From: Psychrobacter sp. APC 3426
GTDB taxonomy: Bacteria; Pseudomonadota; Gammaproteobacteria; Pseudomonadales; Moraxellaceae
Length of the DNA: 64,000 nucleotides
Assembly (NCBI RefSeq): GCF_030408035.1
Contig: NZ_JASDCF010000002.1
Span: 62,001 to 126,000, forward strand
Direction of reading: 5' to 3'
Shown here: positions 58,810 through 64,000 of the stretch, in pieces
Layout of the letters: each line of letters begins with the position of its first letter
Numbering within the stretch: position 1 is the stretch's first letter
The notes under the pieces: generated by a model
What the model was told of the DNA's origin: nothing
What the model saw: only the letters and a program-made list of their open reading frames with translations
Database searches by the model: none
Made by a program: the position numbers and the translations under genes

Positions 58810-58907
58810 GTGTTGCGAGTAGGCTAAGCTTTATCTATAAAAGACTGGGTAATGCTCAGTCTATCCGCGTCATGCTTTAATAATTCTGATATAAATATGG
58901 CAAAACC

Positions 58908-59606
58908 ATGAATAATATAATCAAATCGCCAGTTGTTGTCGCTTTGGACAATATGACCATGCAAGCATCATTAGCATTGGCTGACCAGTTAAATCCAGCG
59001 TCATGTCGATTGAAGGTCGGCAAGGAGCTATTCACTCGCTGCGGGCCTGATATTATAAAGGCGTTACATCAGCGTCAATTTGAAATTTTTCTAGACCTAA
59101 AATTTCATGATATTCCTAATACCACTGCACAGGCGGTACTTGCAGCTGCTGAGCTTGGGGTATGGATGGTCAATGTACATGCAAGCGCGGGCTTAGAAGC
59201 AATGTCATTGGCCAAACAGCGTCTGTTGGATAACGGCTTTGATACCTTGCTGATCGCTGTCACTGTATTGACCTCTATGGACAATCAGGCACTGACGCAA
59301 ACGGGCATCATCGACGGGTTGGATGCACAAGTCAGCCGCTTAGCGCAGTTAACCAAGCAAGCTGGTCTTGATGGTGTGGTTTGTTCAGCGCAAGAAGCTA
59401 AGACACTCAAAGCATTGTGTGGTCAAGACTTCAAGCTAGTGACCCCTGGCATTCGTTTAGCAGAAGACAATGCGGATGATCAAAAGCGCATCTGCACGCC
59501 GAAACAAGCGCTAAGTGATGGTTCTGATTACTTGGTAATTGGCCGTTCTATCACACAGGCAAAAGATCCTGCTGCTAAATTACAGTTGATACTTGATGGT
59601 ATCTAA
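58908..59606 (+). CDS. pyrF: Orotidine 5'-phosphate decarboxylase PyrF
   Basis: PyrF decarboxylates OMP to UMP, ending pyrimidine synthesis. The 232-residue TIM barrel has VVALDN, the active-site [12 protein letters not shown] with its catalytic lysine and aspartate, VTPGIRL and VIGRSITQA. pyrF after ihfB-lapA is a common order in Moraxellaceae and Pseudomonas relatives. A terminator follows. Confidence 0.97.
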   Translation: MNNIIKSPVVVALDNMTMQASLALADQLNPASCRLKVGKELFTRCGPDIIKALHQRQFEIFLDLKFHDIPNTTAQAVLAAAELGVWMVNVHASAGLEAMSLAKQRLLDNGFDTLLIAVTVLTSMDNQALTQTGIIDGLDAQVSRLAQLTKQAGLDGVVCSAQEAKTLKALCGQDFKLVTPGIRLAEDNADDQKRICTPKQALSDGSDYLVIGRSITQAKDPAAKLQLILDGI

Positions 59607-59647
59607 TTATTCAAGTATTTAGTGATTGAGAAGCATAGAATAATAAG

Positions 59648-59674
59648 AAAGACAGCCTAAACCGCTGTCTTTTT
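59648..59674 (+). terminator. Terminator after pyrF
   Basis: AAAGACAGC (59648-59656) pairs with GCTGTCTTT (59664-59672) around a seven-base loop, with more T after. It is 41 bases past the pyrF stop. Confidence 0.88.
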
Positions 59675-59861
59675 ACTTTTTGCGGGTCAATAAAAAGGTG
59701 CTACACTACTTGGGTTTATACTTATGTCAGTCGCAAAGGTGGGGGCTGGCAATGCCTAACTTGTTTGGAGTTCGAAGCATACATGCTACCTGTATGACTG
59801 CTGTTCCTAATCATTTCTCATTAATTTTTTCAGATGGTGTCATTAGACAATATTGGATAAT

Positions 59862-60665
59862 ATGAAATTACAGATTTTAAGTGACTTACATATTGACAGT
59901 TATGCACGTCAATCACATCCTATGGGTCATATCCCCAAAACAGACGCTGACTTGGTGCTGGTGGCGGGAGACACTGCCAATAGTGATAGTGGTATGCCGT
60001 GGCTACAAGAGCAAGCTGTGCGCTTACAAGTGCCTTTGCTTACTGTTGCAGGCAATCATGAGTACTTCAATGAGGATGTGCTGCACTTTGATAAAAAGCT
60101 AGCCACTTGGGATAACTATGATGCCCAATCGAAGCAAGGGCTTCGAGTGCTACAGTGCCAACATTTTGATATCGGAGACGTGCGCATATTAGGCTGTACC
60201 TTATGGACAGACTATCAGTATGAGGCAAATGAAGATACGATGGCTGCTGCCAGACGTTTTATGCGTGACTATAAACAAATCTATGCAGGTAACGAGTTGT
60301 TTTCACCTGAAGTATCGATGCAAATCCATGCTGAACAGCGCCAATGGTTACAGCAAGCATTGATGACTGCCAAAGAGCTTGGTAAAAAAACCATCGTAAT
60401 GAGTCATCACAGTATCAGTCCGCTATCGGTATCTGAGAAGTATGCCAATCTGCCAAGTAATGCGGCTTTTGTTAGTGATTTATCAGGATGGATGCATGAG
60501 GAGTGGGCACCAATACTATGGGTGCATGGGCATACGCATGAAGCCTTTGATTACCGCATTGGTCATACCCGCGTAATTGTCAATCCACGTGCTTATCCAA
60601 ATGAAGTGAGCAGCACTGAGATAGCGTTTGCTTGGGATAGAGTTATCGATATCGATTTGGGTTAA
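59862..60665 (+). CDS. Calcineurin-like metallophosphoesterase
   Basis: The 267-residue protein has a complete dimetal phosphoesterase site: ILSDLHID, VAGDTAN, AGNHEYF, MSHHSISP and HGHTHEAFD. It likely hydrolyses a phosphoester; the family covers protein phosphatases, nucleases and nucleotidases, and the substrate cannot be told. There is no signal peptide, so it is cytoplasmic. The ATG at 59862 (MKLQILSDLH) is preferred over an in-frame TTG at 59853; no clear ribosome binding site. Confidence 0.88.
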   Translation: MKLQILSDLHIDSYARQSHPMGHIPKTDADLVLVAGDTANSDSGMPWLQEQAVRLQVPLLTVAGNHEYFNEDVLHFDKKLATWDNYDAQSKQGLRVLQCQHFDIGDVRILGCTLWTDYQYEANEDTMAAARRFMRDYKQIYAGNELFSPEVSMQIHAEQRQWLQQALMTAKELGKKTIVMSHHSISPLSVSEKYANLPSNAAFVSDLSGWMHEEWAPILWVHGHTHEAFDYRIGHTRVIVNPRAYPNEVSSTEIAFAWDRVIDIDLG

Positions 60666-60819
60666 AAGATATAACACTTTATACGATTTTACATTAGCGT
60701 ATATCAGCTCTAACGCTAACCGTCTCTTTCTGAATAGCGCTATTTATAATAGCCACTTATATTGCAACTGAATTTATATTTTGTTCATTCCTACTAAGAA
60801 ATCTGCTAGGCTTGTTACC

Positions 60820-61656
60820 ATGAGCAAATACTCCAATAACAGCCTATCGCCGCTATCCGCTGAAAAACTTGCCAGCCACACACCAAGTGCGCCAGCGCCG
60901 TCACACTTGCCTGATAGTATGATTCCCTCCGTTAGCTTGTTGCCTGAAGATAAGCGACTGATTTTATTTACCAGACACTCTTTACGTGAACGCTCTGACG
61001 GTAACGGTTTTGCCAGCTATCAGTTACCACTGACACCAAAGGGGCGCGTACTGGCGAAATCATGGGGACGCTGGCTAGCAGGTCATCTACCGTATTCTCT
61101 CGATGTAGACAGCATCTCAAGTCCAATTGGTCGCTGTATTGATACCGCGCAGCTGATGCAAGCAGGCGCAGGGCTACAACGTGATATCTCGCATCAATCA
61201 TTATTGGTTGAGCCCGGTAGCCTAGTCACTGAACCTGAAATTGCCAATCCCGTGTTTAAAGAAATTGGTGTTCTGAATTTTATCAATCGGTTTTTACAAG
61301 GCAATCTTGAAGGAACCAAAAATGCCTATCAAGGTGGTCTGGATATTTTATCGCTGTTTTATCAGAATCAGCCACAGCAGGGTCATTTAATGCTCGCCGT
61401 TAGCCATGATACGTTGCTATCAGCGTTTTTGGCAGTGATGTTTGATATGACTGAAATTGATTGGAATGATTGGCCAAAAATGATGGAAGGCGTGTTTTTG
61501 TGGTTTGATGACAAGCCATTTCAACAAGCCAGTGCACACTTTGTATGGCGCGGTGAGATCTATATCCGTCCAATTGCTACTTTACTAGAGGGCTACCGTG
61601 CGGCAGGCTTTCATCCTAATAAATTGCTATTGCCACCAGAAATAAAATGGACGTAA
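60820..61656 (+). CDS. Histidine-phosphatase-superfamily protein
   Basis: The 278-residue protein matches the phosphoglycerate-mutase-like superfamily: LILFTRHSLRER near residue 45 holds the catalytic Arg-His, where the usual RHG is RHS, SSPIGRCIDTAQLM holds the second phosphate-binding arginine, and AVSHDTLLSAFLA holds the late histidine. Catalysis may therefore be intact. The frame opens with a TTG at 60781, but ATG 60820 is likelier. A TTATAATAGCC box (60744-60754) lies upstream. The first 45 residues are a polar tail. Substrate unknown. Confidence 0.78.
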   Translation: MSKYSNNSLSPLSAEKLASHTPSAPAPSHLPDSMIPSVSLLPEDKRLILFTRHSLRERSDGNGFASYQLPLTPKGRVLAKSWGRWLAGHLPYSLDVDSISSPIGRCIDTAQLMQAGAGLQRDISHQSLLVEPGSLVTEPEIANPVFKEIGVLNFINRFLQGNLEGTKNAYQGGLDILSLFYQNQPQQGHLMLAVSHDTLLSAFLAVMFDMTEIDWNDWPKMMEGVFLWFDDKPFQQASAHFVWRGEIYIRPIATLLEGYRAAGFHPNKLLLPPEIKWT

Positions 61657-61744
61657 GCCCCATTTTTCATAAGCATTAGCCATTATAAGAGCTGTCCGTC
61701 ATAGATTCTATTCAATATGTTTCTAAAAATATATGAGCAGACAT

Positions 61745-61783
61745 AAAAAAACCTTGCCCCAGTATTAGAACTGGTAACAAGGT
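61745..61783 (-). terminator. Terminator after rpsT
   Basis: Read leftward: ACCTTG (complement of 61778-61783), an inner CCAGT/ACTGG arm, CAAGGT and then seven T residues (complement of 61745-61751). It is about 50 bases past the rpsT stop. Confidence 0.88.
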
Positions 61784-61832
61784 CTCAGTCATCACGCTAT
61801 AAAAGCGAGATGCGGTCTAAACGTTTGCAATC

Positions 61833-62099
61833 TTAAGCTTGTAGGCCTTTGATTGTTTTGTTTAGGCGGCTCTTACGACGAGCAGCTTTATTCTTATGAA
61901 TAATACCTTTGTCAGCCATACGATCAAGAACCGGTACCGCTTTTTTGTAAGCTTCGGTAGCCGCGTCATAATCTTTAGCTGCGATAGCCGCATCAACACG
62001 TTTTAAGTAAGTACGAACCATAGAGCGTTGTGACGCAGAGTTCTGACGACGTTTGGTGTTTTGACGGGCGCGTTTACGAGCTTGTGCAGTATTAGCCAC
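61833..62099 (-). CDS. rpsT: 30S ribosomal protein S20
   Basis: S20 binds 16S rRNA early in 30S assembly. The 88 residues have the family pattern [30 protein letters not shown], and [18 protein letters not shown]. The start is a GTG at 62099, set by AAGGAG six bases upstream; the frame is open 22 codons further but that part is not S20. GTG/TTG starts are known for rpsT and suit low initiation and autoregulation. It has its own terminator. Confidence 0.97.
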   Translation of the reverse strand: MANTAQARKRARQNTKRRQNSASQRSMVRTYLKRVDAAIAAKDYDAATEAYKKAVPVLDRMADKGIIHKNKAARRKSRLNKTIKGLQA

Positions 62100-62685
62100 G
62101 CGTATCTCCTTGATAAAGACAGATAAAAATATGAATGTTGATTGCAATAATAATGGGTTTAACAATCATCGGTGACGAGCAGCCGTCTCGTCAAACATGA
62201 TGTCGATGTCTGATATTAGAGTACCCATCTGTTATTAAAGGCACCTAAATTAGTAATAGATCATCGCAAGCGTCAGAACTGTTTGGAATAATTAAACAGC
62301 GTTGACGTGTAAAGCCGGTTATCTTAGCAAATTATTGCGCTTAGGACAATATATTTGATGATTAATGCTCAAAGAAGTTATGATATTTCATCAATTTCTG
62401 GTGTATTAATGTATTTTATCCAAAGTTGGTCCCTAATTTAAGAATGACTGATAAAATCTCTTACAATAAATTAGGTATAATCACCTCAGTGATTCGCTGT
62501 TTTAGGTATGATACACAAGTGATTGCCTTTAAATCAAGAATCTAGCTTCATTGAGATAGCAGAAGAAAGACAGGTTTGATAAGAACAGTTTTAGCAGAGT
62601 GGCTAAAGGTCGGCAAAAAATTCGGTAGAGACAGAGAGGATACTCTCTTAATATAAATTTCTAACATTATATAAATGGGTAGGAT
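62100..62685. other. Divergent spacer between rpsT and the NAD(P)-binding gene
   Basis: This 586-base spacer contains the rpsT leader hairpin at 62173-62193 and a rightward TATAAT at 62476-62481 without a good -35. A reverse-strand frame partly inside it is a shadow. No other gene was found. Confidence 0.55.
62173..62193 (-). promoter_or_regulatory. Hairpin in the rpsT leader
   Basis: TGACGAG (62173-62179) pairs with CTCGTCA (62187-62193) around a seven-base loop, 74-94 bases before the rpsT GTG. It could take part in S20 autoregulation, but this is inference. Confidence 0.4.
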
Positions 62686-63387
62686 ATGCAGCGAAAAGCA
62701 ATTGTGATTGGCGCGACAGGACTGGTCGGGCAACATCTTGTAAAGCAGCTTAGTGAGCTTTATGACACGTTGATTGTGGTTGCAAGGCGTCCACCACGTT
62801 ATATCAATGCCAGCATGCGTTTTTATCAGATCAATGATTTTGATAATCTGACGGAGGTTTTTGCCAGCGTCGGTGCTGACAGTAAGACAGATGCTTTTAG
62901 CTGTCTTGGTACGACTAAGAAACAAGCGGGTAGTGATGAAGCATTTCACAAGGTTGATCATGACTACAATGTCAATTTTGCCACCTTATGCCGTGACAAA
63001 GGCGTTGAAAACTTCTTTTTGCTGTCATCGATGAATGCAGATATTGACAGCCGGTTTTTATACAATCGCGTAAAAGCTGAAACTGAGCAGTCTATTATGG
63101 CGCTAGATTTTCCACAGTTGGTTATTTTCCGGCCCTCATTGTTACTTGGTAAGCATAAGGGCCGTCCGCTTGAAAGCTTTGGCCAAAAGGCCTTTAAACT
63201 TATCTCGCCTTTAGTCTCGGAGTCATTATCGCTACACCCCATATCTGCCAAGCGTGTTGCCAGTGCAATGGCCATGAGCGCACATGATATCTATGAGCGC
63301 AGTAAATACCGCAATGAGCCTGCAATTAAAACCACTGATATTATCGAAAACAAACAGATGCTAGCGATGACCAAAGTTAAGAAATAG
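62686..63387 (+). CDS. NAD(P)-binding Rossmann-fold protein, atypical SDR
   Basis: The 233 residues begin with the nucleotide motif AIVIGATGLVGQHLVKQL and contain VVARRP (adenine-ribose binding), DAFSCLGTT and FFLLSSMNAD, with YNRVKAETEQ supplying a Tyr-x-x-x-Lys pair. This fits the atypical short-chain dehydrogenase group with YwnB and HTATIP2 relatives. It is cytoplasmic; the substrate is unknown. AGG lies before the ATG. rraA follows 92 bases later. Confidence 0.85.
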   Translation: MQRKAIVIGATGLVGQHLVKQLSELYDTLIVVARRPPRYINASMRFYQINDFDNLTEVFASVGADSKTDAFSCLGTTKKQAGSDEAFHKVDHDYNVNFATLCRDKGVENFFLLSSMNADIDSRFLYNRVKAETEQSIMALDFPQLVIFRPSLLLGKHKGRPLESFGQKAFKLISPLVSESLSLHPISAKRVASAMAMSAHDIYERSKYRNEPAIKTTDIIENKQMLAMTKVKK

Positions 63388-63479
63388 CCTAGGTGTAAAG
63401 TTGTAGCTCGCCCACTATAAACAAATTAAACCATATCGAAACATAAATAATCCAACCATACTTAACAAGGAGCGTAATC

Positions 63480-64000
63480 ATGTCAGAGATACCAAACACA
63501 ATGAATAAAGAAAACTTTGTGACTTGCGATTTATTGGATGCCAACCCAGAGTCACAGGTGTGCTTGCCTAATATCGAAGGTAAGTCCTTTTATAGCTTTG
63601 GTGGTAAAGACAGGTTTTGCGGTGAAATCGTAACGGTCAAATGTTTTGAGGATAATAGCCGCGTAAAATCGTTATTAAATAGTGATGGCAAAGATAAAGA
63701 CGGTAATGGCAAGGTATTAGTCGTCGATGGTGGTGGTTCTATGCGTTGCGCGCTGCTAGGCGATATGATTGCGCAGTCGGCGATTGATAATGGCTGGGCA
63801 GGGGTTGTGGTGTACGGCTGTGTGCGCGATGTTGATGATATGGCAGCAATGGATATCGGGGTCATGGCGCTCGGTTGTATCCCGCGTAAATCAACCCGCC
63901 GTGATGAAGGCCAAACTGACATCGAGATTAGCTTTGGCGATTTAACGCTAAATTCTGGTATGTTTGTCTACGCAGACAATAACGGCATTATCGCTAGCGA
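63480..64000 (+). CDS. rraA: Ribonuclease E activity regulator RraA (3' end missing)
   Basis: RraA binds RNase E and inhibits RNA decay in E. coli; relatives include aldolase-like proteins. The frame starts at ATG 63480 with AAGGAG upstream and stays open to the window end (173 codons). Motifs: VTCDLLDANPE, FGGKDRFCGEIVTVKCFEDNSRV, VVDGGGSMRCALLGD, GVVVYGCVRDVDDMA and NNGIIAS. These match RraA closely. It may end shortly after base 64000. Confidence 0.95.
   Translation, partial: MSEIPNTMNKENFVTCDLLDANPESQVCLPNIEGKSFYSFGGKDRFCGEIVTVKCFEDNSRVKSLLNSDGKDKDGNGKVLVVDGGGSMRCALLGDMIAQSAIDNGWAGVVVYGCVRDVDDMAAMDIGVMALGCIPRKSTRRDEGQTDIEISFGDLTLNSGMFVYADNNGIIAS

Noticed and set aside
59680-59865. 61-codon frame before the metallophosphoesterase
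   Set aside because: No ribosome binding site, no family pattern, and it overlaps the next gene's start.
62548-62961. 137-residue leftward frame spanning the start of the NAD(P)-binding gene
   Set aside because: It overlaps the supported Rossmann-fold gene antisense; its protein shows no recognisable motif.

Overview
The window looks like an ordinary chromosomal stretch of a gammaproteobacterium of the family Moraxellaceae, most likely a Psychrobacter. That placement is inference from three things: moderately AT-rich DNA, very AT-rich spacers, and proteins with Psychrobacter/Acinetobacter character (a GAPDH with an extra N-terminal domain, a Nudix-ThiE fusion, a cyanide-insensitive-type bd oxidase, and very long Asn/Asp/Ser/Thr-rich extensions on outer-membrane proteins). 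I see no rRNA, tRNA, insertion sequence, prophage or CRISPR array.

Bases 1-5150 hold an envelope cluster: the 3' part of bamA, then lpxD, fabZ and lpxA (outer-membrane protein assembly and lipid A synthesis). skp/ompH is absent between bamA and lpxD, and lpxB is absent after lpxA. From 5.4 to 11.2 kb come a sodium-coupled transporter, tgt (queuosine), asd (lysine/threonine/methionine pathway) and a membrane-anchored EEP-family phosphatase/nuclease. From 11.6 to 18.8 kb, surA and lptD (leftward) stand back to back with amgK-murU (rightward), joining lipopolysaccharide export to peptidoglycan sugar recycling. From 18.9 to 28.6 kb all genes run leftward: a CIO-type cytochrome bd oxidase with a 38-residue DUF2474 partner too short for routine gene calling, an 828-residue lipoprotein with an alpha/beta-hydrolase fold, a periplasmic TPR-like protein, coq7 (ubiquinone hydroxylase) and an LplT-like MFS transporter.

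From 29 to 37.7 kb tamA and tamB form the translocation and assembly module. A small hemP gene follows on the other strand, with a Fur box lying over its promoter. From 38.4 to 48.4 kb come a Nudix-ThiE fusion, a lipocalin with an unusual N-terminal extension, gap, obgE, proB, hemE and argC. From 48.5 to 59.6 kb come a coiled-coil membrane protein, clpS, clpA, ung, tadA, cmk, rpsA, ihfB, lapA and pyrF. The last part has a metallophosphoesterase, a histidine-phosphatase-family protein, rpsT (leftward), an NAD(P)-binding protein and the 5' part of rraA, cut by the window end.

Most genes are core housekeeping genes. The unusual signal lies in additions to them: a roughly 175-residue low-complexity insert splitting the last POTRA domain of TamA, a roughly 215-residue extension before the first disulfide cysteine of LptD, an acidic/lysine-rich insert between the two AAA+ modules of ClpA, a lipocalin whose Sec signal begins 172 codons inside its open frame, a 34-codon leader frame ending two bases before ihfB, and several strong inverted repeats in spacers. 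I found no clear new multi-gene system.
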